From: Eutreptiella sp. 'Long Island Sound 2002'
Taxonomy: Eukaryota > Euglenozoa > Euglenophyceae > Eutreptiales > Eutreptiaceae
Length of the DNA: 64,000 nt
Assembly (NCBI GenBank): GCA_964036045.1
Contig: OZ038388.1
Span: 5,055,131 to 5,119,130, forward strand
Reading direction: 5' to 3'
Position numbers and translations under genes: made by a program. Below the pieces are notes generated by a model. It was not told the DNA's origin, made no database searches, and saw only the letters and a program-made list of their open reading frames with translations. Below, in pieces: positions 9,601 through 20,541 of the stretch; position 1 is the first letter of the stretch, and each line of letters opens with the position of its first letter.

Positions 9601-12600
9601 CCACCAAATCGTGGAAACCACCACCAAATCTCAGATGGCTGATACAACTACCGGAGGGGGGGGGGGGATATTCCGTGCGGGGGAAAATATGAATCTACAA
9701 ATTCTGGCGCGACAAAATCTGTGCCACTTCTTAAAAATGAGCGAACAAATGATGTATGGCTCCCAAAAAGTGCTCATGAGAAACAGTGGGCACTTGCTGT
9801 TACTACCCGCACAAATCCTTAAAAACACCGAACAACTTGCGTACAAAAATTTTTGTACAGAATTTGAAATGCAGAAATTCTAACTTGTGTCATCCCCCCC
9901 CCCCAGGACATGCTGCAGCGGGTCCCATTCCACGGCCGCCCTGCCGCAGTCAGTGTCCTCCTGCCGCCTGTCGCACTCCATGAGTGCCCTGCCGCCGCCC
10001 CCGCCCTGCGAGGGCCCCGCCGGGACAATCCCACTTCATGTGCGCGCGCGCGCGGCGTCCGCTCTCTTGGGCCGCAGCGCAGAAGCAGCGCCAAAAAAAC
10101 CACCGGACCGCAGGGCTACACTTGGCTGCATGTCCGCCGGTGCCGCGGGGCGCCGGGAGGACCCCCTTTGCAGCGGTTCGCTGGGCCAACACCGGGGGTC
10201 CAGACCTCCCAAACCGAGTCCGCGGCGGCCGCGCCCCACCACTCAACGATCCCCTGCCCGGCGGCCCATGCCCCGCGTGGGACTGCAGTACCGCCCCCTT
10301 CCCATGCGCATGGACTCTGGAAACAAGAAATGGGGGGGCGGGGGGGGCGTGGGGGTCATTCAAGTCCCTGGGGTAGCTCCCGTGACAGCAGCCCCAGAAG
10401 GGCCATCAGGGGGTTGGGGGGGGGGGGGGTCCGGGGTAGCCCAAAAAAAAAAATATGGACCTCAAAATGATCGCCACGACGCGCTGATCATTTTGAGGGA
10501 AATGTCATGGGGGAAAGTTTTGTTCGACTTGTTTGGGAACATTGTTTCGTTTGGCCAATTTGTGGCCTGACTTCTGAGCCAGGAATGGTCCTCAAACTGC
10601 CACTTCATGAGGGTTCTGTCACGGGAGCCCCCCCCCCCCCCCCGCCCGCCCCAGCCCCCCCCAGCCTCCCCCCCCCCCGTCCCGCAAACCTTCTGCCCCC
10701 CGGCCCCCACCTGAACATGCCCTTCATACCTCGACAGGAACGCCACCGCGTCCCCAGGGGCGCACCACAGGAAATCGTACACCTCCGCAAACAGGTCCAG
10801 GACCCCGTGCAACTTGAGGGCGGAGGCCTGGCAGCCGATCAGCACCTCCTTCGCGGAGTTGCGCACGGTGTTGAGGTTGTCCTTCTCCAGCAGCACGACC
10901 TTCATCACCAGAGGGCCCGTGGGGCTCTCGCAGCGCAGGCCCATGCCAAAATTGCCCGCCCGCAGGGCTGTGCAGGGGCCGTAGTTGCGCAGCCGTGCGG
11001 CGCAGGAGGAGGGGCGCATGCCCTTCGTGGCGCACTGCTGCACGTAGCCTGCGAATGTAGTAGGGGTATCATGTGCCCTCCCTGGATTCAGGTTCTGGAG
11101 TTGGAGAAAATGAAATTTCGTTTTACTGACAGAAACATTGATTTTGGCCATTTTTGGTGCACAAAGTGTTGGGATCCGGACCAGGCGTTTGCTTAGTGAG
11201 GGCAAGGGGGGGGTGGGGTCAGGGCGGGTTCCTAGTGAGGCGCCTTGTGGATGGCGCTGGGTCCTACTCAGTTGCCCATGGGGCGGGGCTCCTTCCTACT
11301 GAGCTGACTGGCATGTGGGGCTGGATCCTACCGAGATCCCCTCGCCAGGCCAGGGGAGCACTCCCAGCCCCCGCCCCAACTAAGCAAAGGCCGGGTCCGG
11401 ACCCCCCTCCCCCCTCTCTTCTAATGCATGCTTGGCCCGTCCCCCCATCAGCGCCGGGGGGGGGGGGTCCACGGGGTCCTTAAGGGAAAAAAAGGGGGTT
11501 CGTAATGCCAACAGAAACGAACCTTCACAGGGACGCTCTTTGCCTCATGGTCCAGACACGGGCAAGACACAAGACCACAGAAGCCTCATTGAACAATGGT
11601 TGGCGGTTGGTCTCGGAACGGTGCGGCACCGGAGGATCCGGTGGAGAGGCGGGGCCGTCAGGCCGAAGGTTACGGCTCGGCTGGCGCCCTGCCCTTTGCG
11701 TCCCCTTCATCCCTCCCACAAACGCTCCGTCTTGGTGCAGAATGGGTGCAAACTCGGTTTCGTTGGGAAGATTTCGATTCCGGCGAGGGCTTTTGTACCC
11801 GCCCACACCCCCACCCTCGGGCGACCACAGCCGAAGTCAGGCCAAAAAGACGGGGGTCCCGTACTCGGGCAAGGCGATGCTTGCACACGACCCGTAGTAC
11901 AACGAAAAGGACGTCCATGTGACAGGCACACTGTGCGCAGCAGCATGAGCCCACGGCAAAGCAATGGGAACTGAGTTGCAGCGTGCACGAAGGTGCGACG
12001 GGCAGAACCAGCTCTTCACAGGCATGACGCAGCCCCCCCTTTGCTGCTGCAACTGTCTACTGTTGCTCTGACAAGCGCGTTGCTCTCGCAATTGGGGGAG
12101 GGGGGGCTGAGACCTAATTAGGATGAGCAAAGGGGCGGAACCTTTGGTAGACTAACTCGCTGACGGGGGCAGGGGGGGGGGGGGGCAGGGACTTGCTTGA
12201 GCGGGGGGGGGAGGGGGGGAGGGGGTCCAGGGGAGGGGGGGAGGGGGTCCAGGGGGGAGGGCCCCCCCCGTCGGAATGAAAATTAAAGCAAGTCCCTGGG
12301 GGGGGGGGGGTATGCCATTTCACGCTCATGACAACTGTGATCCGAACAATGCCAGTCAGGCGGGCGTGCCGTACTGTGACCCCGCCGTGAGGAGCGCAAT
12401 GGAGGGTAGCCAAATGTGCGACCATGGGAGCCACACCGAACCCGGAGACAGAGCCCCGTCGAGAGCGCGTTCAGAGCACAACGGCAGTCCGAGTTCCGAC
12501 CCATCGGAGACCCCTTTCTAATGGAACCATTGATCGACTCGTGCGGTGACGCGCGGGTGTGTCAAGTGATGGTTGCGCTCAGGGAAATTGCGCCAGCAAA

Positions 12601-13855
12601 AGCATGTACAGCCCAAAAGAGATCAAGGCTGGTCACAAACCGGAATGGCTGGTCCTAGGCGCCTTTTGCCAAGGTCTAAGATAAAGCACATCAGGATTGG
12701 ATTGTTCGGCTCACATGGTTTCAGTGATAGGTGGTGGTGTATGACCCTCTCCCACTCCGTTCAGGTCTGGCACTGATCACTGGTTCAAACAAAAACACCG
12801 CGGAGGCTCAGCACAAGCACCTGTACTCAACTTATCAAAAACCAATGATATGGGGAAATAATGCAAAAAATGCAAAGGCCGACTGGCGGCAACAATCATC
12901 AAACTCTGGAGGAGGGAACAAAACGAACTGACAGTGGCCGCCCCCCTGTGTGACAGTTCGTCGGGTTGCTGTTTCTCTACGGGGCCCTGGACAGCCACCC
13001 GTTCTTCGCCTCGCATGTTGCGTCAGGTCGCTGCGTTTTGTCGGCCGCTATGGCCTGTGTTCCTGCTGGCGTCGTTTTCGCGTTGGCGGAGCCCAGTAGT
13101 CGGTGTACCGTGGCTGTACTGGTTGCGGCGGGTGCCGTTTGTGCCCTCCTCCCCCCCCCCACTTGCTACCGAAGCCCGCGTCTCCCTGGCTACCACACAC
13201 AGGGGTCCGGCCTGTTACTGCCGGGGTCAAACAGGACACAACCATGCAGGGACAGCGACCGTGTTCTCTGTGACACCTCGGGGCATGCATCATGCATCGG
13301 GCCCCTTGCAAATCATCGACCCTCCCGCCCCCGGCCTCTTCCCCAGACCTGCCCCCGAAAGCCCGGGGCCCCAACGCCACGCACCGGACCTTTGCAGAAG
13401 GTGTAGATGTGTTGCATGCGCGAACGGTCGATATCCAGGTCCGCATCGGTGGAGTTCTCAGAGCCACGAAGGGTCAGGGGTGATGGGGCACTGGGGGGCT
13501 GCTGCGCGGGGCTCGCCAGCGCCGGAGAAGGCGAAGGGGGCACAGGGGCCGCAGCAGGTGACGGGTTGGGGGACGCGGGCCGGGCAGGCTCTGCATGGGG
13601 CCTGTGGGTCTCAGAGTGTGATGGGGGGCTGGGTTCGGAGGTGCGATTCGGAGGCACGTCTTGGGGGGGTGTCGCGGCAGGAGGGTGTTCCTGCAACTGT
13701 GGCTCTGTGGCATCTGTGGCCGCCGCAAGTGCAGCCTGGGGGCAAGGCGCAGGTCTGCTCAGGCAGTCGCACGAAGTGCTGGTCGTGGTGTGCCAAATGC
13801 CGAGGGCAATCAGGCAGAGTAGCAGCACGACATTGATGATCGTGGAGTGCCGCAT
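6699..13855 (-). CDS. Signal-anchored divergent kinase-like protein, 4 exons
   Basis: Exons 13855-13390, 11048-10730, 9379-9118 and 7139-6699 join in phase (GT donors, AG acceptors) into 495 aa ending in TAG. Residues 8-21 are a hydrophobic signal anchor. Residues 35-130 are a Pro/Ala/Ser-rich stem. A Cys-rich start (161-195) leads into a kinase-like domain. GNFGMG (187-192) resembles a P-loop, VMK (Lys205) the VAIK lysine, and AKE (Glu223) the helix-C glutamate. TDMRTHH (338-344) resembles a catalytic loop and IDMG (374-377) the DFG motif. The layout recalls type II secretory-pathway kinases (FAM69/POMK type), probably in ER or Golgi. The family call is inference; the joins are well supported by phase. 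Introns carry MITE copy 3, family A and family Q repeats. Confidence 0.7.
7273..7423. mobile_element. MITE, CATGCAT family, truncated copy 3
   Basis: Starts with CAGGGATGCATTGG and keeps the inner blocks through AACCGCTTTGGCAA, then loses the other end. It lies inside intron 3 (9117-7140) of the kinase-like gene. Confidence 0.8.
8521..8700 (+). repeat. Dispersed element, family A copy 2 (diverged)
   Basis: G-run followed by GTCCGGAACCCTAAAAC, a T-rich block, and AAATCCGGGTTCAGGGGG. It lies in intron 3 of the kinase-like gene. Confidence 0.65.
9655..9845 (+). repeat. Dispersed repeat, family Q copy 1
   Basis: G-run, then AATCTACAAATTCTGGCGCG and a GCGAACAAATGATG block shared with 18811-18985. 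It lies in intron 2 (10729-9380) of the kinase-like gene. Confidence 0.8.
11085..11182 (-). repeat. Dispersed element, family A copy 3
   Basis: Minus-strand copy: CCATTTTTGGTGCACAAAG and GAAATTTCGTTTT blocks match copy 1. It lies in intron 1 of the kinase-like gene, just upstream of exon 2. Confidence 0.75.
12186..12298. mobile_element. Short MITE-like element with CAGGGACTTGCTT ends
   Basis: 113 bp between CAGGGACTTGCTTGA and TTAAAGCAAGTCCCTG, an inverted pair. The interior is almost pure G with AGGGGGTCCAGG words. It shares the CAGGG...CCCTG terminal rule with the CATGCAT family. It lies in intron 1 of the kinase-like gene. Confidence 0.75.
12940..13165 (+). repeat. Dispersed repeat, family I copy 1
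   Basis: About 220 bp closely matching 58760-58985 (for example GGGCCCTGGACAG, ACCCGTTCTTC, GCATGTTGCGTC, GGAGCCCAGTAGT). Both copies lie in introns of minus-strand genes. Confidence 0.9.
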
Positions 13856-13919
13856 GCGGCCAGCTCTAGCTCACAACGGCACACATCCGAAAGTGGGCCA
13901 CCACGAGAGCGGACAGAAG

Positions 13920-13921
13920 CT
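13920..13921 (-). promoter_or_regulatory. Putative trans-splice acceptor, kinase-like gene
   Basis: The minus strand reads CCTGCCCAACCTTACAG 64 nt before the ATG at 13855. This is a plausible spliced-leader acceptor with a short 5'UTR. Confidence 0.4.
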
Positions 13922-14269
13922 GTAAGGTTGGGCAGGTAGATGTGCACAGGGCACACGTGAGTGAGATGGTGGGGTTTATCTGGTGTGTGCAGAGATGGTG
14001 GACAGTGGTTGGCGACCAAAAAATCCTGGTTTTCTTTTCAGTGTGTCTCACACAGTGCTACCCACAACGCACAAGCACACACTATAGGCACGCCAACAGG
14101 GCGACCACGCGTTACAAACACACCAAGGATGCCACAAAAAATAGGGGGAAAATACAAACAAAGTGCTACGCAGCCGCCTGCTCTGTGCTTGTTGCCCCCG
14201 GCCTCCCCTTGCTGCGTGCGTCGCGTGCCCTCGGATTCATCAGCTAATGCCACCCCCTGAGGCGATAAA

Positions 14270-14640
14270 CTGCCCATTGCAGGATGGCAGCAACCACATT
14301 GGCAATTACAGTAGCAGCCACAACAGCATAGTTTGTGCAATTCACAGTAATAACCACAACAGAACCACAATAGCAGCTGCAAGCTGCAGTAGTTGCCACC
14401 ACAGTAGCGCTGATAATCACAGCAGCAGCCACAGCAGCCATAGTGACAACCAAGGTAGCAACCAAGTAGCAGCCAGAATAGCAGCCTTAACAGACACCAC
14501 AGCAGCAACCACAACATCAATCACAATAACAGCCACATCAGTAATCATAGTTGCAGCTACGGCAGCAGCCCTGGCAGCAGCCACAGTCACAATTACAATG
14601 GTAGCCACAATGGCCCCATAGCAGCTGCCACAAGCTGCCA
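14270..14640. repeat. Low-complexity CAG/CCACA-rich tract
   Basis: Interspersed AGCAGCCACA, AACCACAA and CAATAACCAC words with irregular spacing. The open frames across it are composition artefacts. Confidence 0.85.
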
Positions 14641-15019
14641 CAAGCAGCAGGCATTATTGTGCAATTGTGAAGGATTCTGTGAGAGAAGAGGAACATTAGG
14701 GCCGTCATTGGGGTCCGGACATTTTTACAAACACGACAGACTACCCTGTATTCAAGCCTTGAGTGGAGCAGTGTGATCATCCAGAGACGTGGTGGCCTCC
14801 CAGTGTGAGTGTGTATCCTGCATTCACTGAAATATTGAGTGCATTTTTGTTGCGTGTTGGAAAGCACAACTACCGCGAGGCTGCATGGGATGCTGAGCAT
14901 CTTCTTCCTACCCTCACTCACATCTGTACTCAAATCCTCACTATCTTCATGGAAACACGCTGAATAGGTGCCAGCGATATCCATGCTAAACGCCTAGCAG
15001 GCTCACATTAATAGAGAGG

Positions 15020-15212
15020 AGGGGGGGGTGAGCCCCCCCCCCCTTGGACAGATTCCGAGGCCTTGTGCCAAACCCCCCCCTTGGACCCCACCCCCACCCC
15101 CACCCCCAAGACCAAGGTGACCATCGTGGGAAAAAACGAAATTTACAACAGGGAAAATCTGAACGGGCCATTTTTGGTACACTAACTTTTGGGTGCCCAA
15201 CCCAGCTCCTCC
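15020..15212 (-). repeat. Dispersed element, family A copy 4
   Basis: Minus-strand copy: GACCATCGTGGGAAAAAACG, AAATTTACAACAG and CCATTTTTGGTACAC match copy 1. It is preceded by a GAGGCCTTGTGCCAA word also found in family H. Confidence 0.85.
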
Positions 15213-16760
15213 TATGGTTGTGGGTTTTTCTAATCTTAGCCTGACACCTTGTCATCATACATTCCCCCATCCAAAATCAACTGAGAGCACTTGTCCTTTT
15301 CGAACTCCACTCCCAAATCTACTTCTAACCCCATCGCCGTTCTTCACCAGACTCCATGAGTTCCAACACCACACTGTCCCAAACCTGTACCATGGTTGCT
15401 TGCTCAATGGCAGATAATTCTTGAAATGGCTTTTCTGACCCTTGCCTGCCATACTATCACCCCTTTCGTTGCCCTCGACCCAAAAATGCAAGGATACCCA
15501 CAGCTATACCAACTCACCACCCTCCTCACGCAACAACAGAATCTGCTGCCACAAATTCCCATGGCCCATCTCTCATGTGCCGCAAAATTGCAGCGGTCCC
15601 CATCCACACCACACTCCATAGCCTACCAGCATCAAACCTATGCACTCATTTGGCAGAGCCAGCCGTATGTGCCAACAACCAACCTCCCTACCGCACCGAC
15701 TCCAACTCAGACAAAAGTTGCTTGTTGTAGTCTATATAGCCACCACGCCCATTCGTCCGCCAGTTCTGGATTTGTCAGCAATTTCTAGATGTTGACAAAC
15801 CACAATTTTTTGGAATGAACAATATGTGCCACACCTTGCAAAAACCATCAAAAACTGTCAAACAATTGGAGGAGGGGGTGGGGTGGGGTAAAAAAAGCTT
15901 TGCTTAGGGGGATGGCATGTCGCCATGGTGTGTTGTTCTCGTCTGCAGCTAGCAGTGCCTATTCGTGATGGGAGGGGGGGGGGGGGTGTTGAGCCCCATT
16001 TCAGGCCCTCCACCGCTTCCTTAACGGATCAAACGTCAGCAGCTTCCGGCTCGGGAAAGGCTCGGAAGGAGGGTCCGGGGGTACACCCACATGCATACCT
16101 CAAAACAATTCCCACAACCTGCTAATCAATTTGAGGCATGTATCAGGGGGAAAGGAATTTTGGGGAAATTCGGTTGCCTTGTCGCAGGGCACCTCAAAGA
16201 GAGAAAGCCACATTGTGGGGAAGTTGTACACTATGCCGACAAACTTCCGCCAGCACGGTGCAAACAAGCCCCTAGGAGGGCCGAGTTGGTGCTACATGGC
16301 TTCCCATGGGTTTACCAAGGCCTCCATTCAAATCATGCTCGACCTGCAAGGTTTAGCATTCCTACTCTCCTACATCAGTGCAAAACCATGAGATGGAGTT
16401 CAATTTTGGGCCTTGCAGAAGCCCCTAGCACACGGATTCACCGCTTCCCATGGGTTTATACATACTCCTATTGTCACCAAATGATAAGCTAACAACAGCC
16501 CAAGGGTCTTCTGGAGTTGTTGAAGGTCACCCGGGAATCTCGATTTTTCAGCAAACCTGTAACGGCCTAAAAATGGCCAACCCTCCCATGTGAGGCCCCA
16601 AACAGGGGTCGACCTTGGAAAATTGAGGACAGGATCGGTGACCCCTTCATTGGCTAGAGGGTTTAGATAAGGGAAAAAATGAAGCAGGACCAGAGTCCAA
16701 ACCGACGCACAATGGCGGCTATAGGCCAACCAAGTTTTGACCACCCATCCTCCCCCCACC
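15213..16760. other. Intergenic, no supported gene
   Basis: A C-rich, G-poor stretch (15240-15790) differs in composition from its neighbours. A poly-G tract lies at 15972-15987. I find no frame with protein-like character or splice signals. Confidence 0.4.
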
Positions 16761-17316
16761 CCAACCATCCATAAACACTGGTACCTAGGTCCGCGGGTTA
16801 GTGAGTTCAAAAGCGAAAAATTCATTGGGGACAATTTTGTCTCCCAAAATGAAGACGGAGATAGACATCCCAGATCATGCATTTCGGTATGTGACTCACC
16901 CACCAAAAAGGGGGGTACAAAAAGGGGTGCCCGTACCTGCACTTGATGTAACCACCTCTCTTTGAAACGATTTTCGGTCTACGCCGCTTTGCGGCCGGAT
17001 TTCAAAGCCATCTTCAAGTCAACGAACTGTCTTTACATAAGGGCTCTAATGCTTGGGCGCCTTTTCCAACCACTCTCCACTCCTTTGGGGGCTCAACCCC
17101 CCCCCCCCCCCCAAATAGCCTTTTTTCTGGCTCCCGTGAGGGAGTCACATTCGACCTGCTTCATTACACTTTGTCATGTTTGTTGCTTTAGCTGATGGCG
17201 TTGAAATTGATGTCAGACTTGGTTTTAATTGCTCACACTCATTGTTCACAGGTGCTGGTGCTGGGAAGGGGGAGGGGTCCAATTTGTAAAGGGTTGGGGG
17301 TGGATCTGGGTGGGAG

Positions 17317-17700
17317 AAAATTCTATTGCCTTTGGCAGTGCACCTCGAAGAGAGGCTGACAGTCAGCCAATCAAGCAATTAGTCAGGCCAGCAGTCAGTC
17401 AAACAGTCAGTCGGGCAAGCAGTCAGGCAGACACAAACACACAGTTTGGGTTTTTTTTCACTGGCAGACTACTGCAGAACAAGCAATGGTTGAGTGGTAA
17501 AGCAGCCGGTTGCAGACACGACGGTCAGCCGTTCGAACCCCGGTCAGCAGCCCACGACGGCGCTCACGCCAGTGGCATGAACCGCCAACCTGCAGGTCCG
17601 CGGTCGGCTGATTTACCATTCGGCCGCTACTTGTTCTGACAGTGGCTATTCTCCCCACTGCTTGAACCCTTCTCAATACAAACTTTTGACCCCCCACCCC
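17317..17700 (+). mobile_element. tRNA-derived SINE, family D copy 1
   Basis: Head: CTATTGCCTTTGGCAGTGC and CACCTCGAAGAGAGGCTGAC. Then comes a CAGTCAGTC-rich stretch. A tRNA-like module follows near 17484-17545, with an A-box-like GGTTGAGTGGTAAAGC and a B-box-like CGTTCGAACCCCGG. The tail carries AAATCCTTCTGAGCACAAAC (about 17760). Copies 2 and 3 are at 19185 and 23165. Confidence 0.8.
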
Positions 17701-17864
17701 ACCCCCCACCCACCCCACCACTGGCCGACCTGTCAGCTCTGCCCAATCTGACCCTCGTTCAAATCCTTCTGAGCACAAACTTTTGAACCCACCGCATCCC
17801 CCCCCCCACCCCCATCCCCCCCCCAAAAAAATGTTGTCTAGTTTCAGGGGATAGAGGCCTCAGA

Positions 17865-18038
17865 ATCAAAAGCTCCATTGGGGGATGGTCTTATTGGGCA
17901 AAATAATGATTTTACAAGGGGTTGGACATCAAATATCATGCCTTGGGGTATGCTGCGCGAATGACCCCCCAAAAGGGGGGGTATACGACGCCTGCGCCTG
18001 CGCTTGATCTAACAACCTCTCTACGAGGTGATTCTGGT
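17865..18038 (+). repeat. Dispersed repeat, family C copy (17.9 kb)
   Basis: Contains AAAATAATGATTTTACAAGG, CTTGGGGTATGCT and the terminal CTTGATCTAACAACCTCT hairpin. It directly follows a family D SINE, as at 19.2-19.75 kb, so the two form a composite. Confidence 0.9.
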
Positions 18039-18810
18039 TTTCGTAAGGATCTCATCGGTGGCCCTCTTGCTGCTCTGCTTACGAGAGCAGTGACCCAGCG
18101 CTCGATTGTCATGACCCAGCAGCGGTTGTTTCTCCTTGTAACTGACTGCTCATGGGCCTTTGTTAGCCTCCCCGGGGCTGTTGCACCCATCAAACGTCGG
18201 CAGTCCATTTGGCCCCACGACAGTGACCTATGCCTATTCAAGCAGTGCAAGCCAAGAAGGGGGTGCTTTGGCCTCAATTGATCACGTTGCAATGTCTGCC
18301 TCACAACTTTCATTCATTGCCAACTGTCCAAGGCACTTCCACAGTGCGGTTTGTGACAAGTTTATTCCTCGACCCTGCTTTGGCTGACCTTCCAGGCAGT
18401 TTGGCGTCTTAAAGGTCATGTGTGTGTCCTGGTTAGGAGTCACTCCTTCTATGGGCTGCGCATGCTGGCCCCACTTGGCCACACAGGTTCGGGCGTAATC
18501 AGGACCTTAGGTTGAAGTTGGGGTGCTTGGTGGGATGGGGGGCGGGGGAGAAGAGGAAACTGAGGGATCAGAGGGGGGGGGGGGTTGCCACAAAGGCTTG
18601 AACAGTTTTTGTTGCGGGGGGGGGGGGGCTTTCAAACAGTTTTCTGCACCTTTGGAGTGCATGCGCTGTAGAGGGAACCTGGCTGCGAACCCACCCCTGC
18701 ACACCTGTGTGCTGCTCCCCAAGGGTGCCCAGGTGCGCCCCCCACTGCCTGGTCAAACCCATGGCATCCCAGCGGTGGGAGGATGTAGGTTTGTCACCCA
18801 TTAAAATGAA

Positions 18811-18985
18811 GGGGGGGGGGGGGGATTGCGGAGCTAGTAAAATCGGAATCTACAAATTCTGGCGCGGCAAAACCGGTGACATTTCTTACAAATGGGCGAA
18901 CGAATGATGCAGGGTTGGCAAAAATTGCGTATCAGAAACATTGGACGTCTATTGTTATTTCCTGATGGACTCTGGATGGTTGCTC
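18811..18985 (+). repeat. Dispersed repeat, family Q copy 2
   Basis: Matches 9655-9845 (AATCTACAAATTCTGGCGCG, GCGAACGAATGATG). Begins right after a G-run. Confidence 0.8.
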
Positions 18986-19184
18986 CTATTTCCTCGAGGA
19001 CTTTCCTGGTGCATCAACCAGCACGGTTCTCTGCACCCCATTAACCACAAGAACAGTACAAAGTAAAGACAACTTCAGCACTTGGGTGACTTTCCAAGGG
19101 AAACTGATTATCATTAACCAAGTCCTCTGACATACAAGTGAGCAAAGGCACAGCCCAACGTATACCCATGCAAATTGCCGCACA

Positions 19185-19500
19185 AATATCTATTGCCTTC
19201 GGCAGTGCACCTCGAAGAGAGGCTGACAGTCAGCCAATCAGTCAGTTAGTCAGGCAAGCAGTCAGTCAAACAGTCAGTCGGGCAAGCAGGCAGGCAGACA
19301 GAAACACACAGTTTGGGCTTTTTCAGTGGCAGACTCGGCTACAAGCAGCGGGGAGAGCAGCAACTGTCAGTTGGTCGAATGGTAATGCAGCCGACCACGG
19401 ACATGCAGGTCGGCAGTTCGATACCCGGCCGGCCGACCTGTCAGCTGTGCCCAATCTGACCCTCGTTCAAATCCTTCTGAGCACAAACCTTTGACCACCC
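19185..19500 (+). mobile_element. tRNA-derived SINE, family D copy 2
   Basis: Same head as copy 1. The tRNA-like part has GGTCGAATGGTAATGC and CAGTTCGATACCCGG, and an anticodon-arm-like stem GCCGACC...GGTCGGC. Followed by a family C unit. Confidence 0.8.
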
Positions 19501-19534
19501 CCCCCCCACCCCACCCCCATCCCCCCCCAGCCCC

Positions 19535-19748
19535 CCCCAAAAGTGATATTCAGTTTCAGGGGATAGAAGCCTCAGAATCAAAAAATCCATTGGGGATGGT
19601 CTTATTGGGCAAAATAATGATTTTACAAGGGGTTGGACATCAAATATCATGCCTTGGGGTATGCTACGCGAATGACCCCCCAAAGGGGGGGTATACAACG
19701 CCTGCGCCTGCGCTTGATCTGACAACCTCTCTTCGAGGTGATTTTCGC
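19535..19748 (+). repeat. Dispersed repeat, family C copy (19.6 kb)
   Basis: Near-identical to the 17.9-kb copy, including the leading TTTCAGGGGATAGA and the terminal CCTCTCTTCGAGG hairpin. Confidence 0.9.
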
Positions 19749-20541
19749 GCAGAATTTGTGACACAGAAAGTCTGCCCTGTACAGCTCCCCCCCTCCTAGT
19801 ATGTCTTGTTTGAGTACAGTGGCAACCATGAGGGACGCCGGGTGGGGAGTGCGGGTATGGAGGGTGTCCGCAAAGGGGGTTTGGGATTCTGAATGGGCCT
19901 ACACAGCACACATGACTGGGGACGGAGCAGTGGCTGGCACAGCGAAACACGAAGCAGCAAACGCCATATCCATTGCCACTGATTACGACCCAAACATAAC
20001 ATCCCTAAATTTTGTGCTTATTTGATTGCAATTGCAGGTGGCGATCCACAGTCTTTCTTGGAATGAGCTTCAGGCGCCAGTGACTTATGTCAGTGACGGG
20101 TAGAGGCTCCTGAAAAGGCAGAAAACAAACGAATGTGCGTTTTAAGCATGAGTAGAGATGTCAATACTGCCGGACACAGCGAGGCTAACACGCTGCAAAA
20201 CAACCATTTCTGGCAGATAACTGAAATTGGAAGGATTTTAATGAACAGAATGAGAAGGGATAGACTGTCGTACAAGACGTCGTACCCGAGTATGACTGCA
20301 AGGTTGATCCCTGATTGCAGAAAACTGTGCACTGGACATCTGACAAAATGGTGATTGAGAACAAACCCTCAAACAAATTGCAAAAAAAAAAGAATTGAAT
20401 CTCAGCCCAAACAGCGCTTGACGACCCTCGCAACATGGTTTACGCCAGACCTTGGCATCGGGGAAGAATCTCCGCGTGAAAAGAGGGGAGGGTTAGCGTT
20501 CCAGCTAAAGCTCCACACATACACACACAGAAGCTGCTTGC

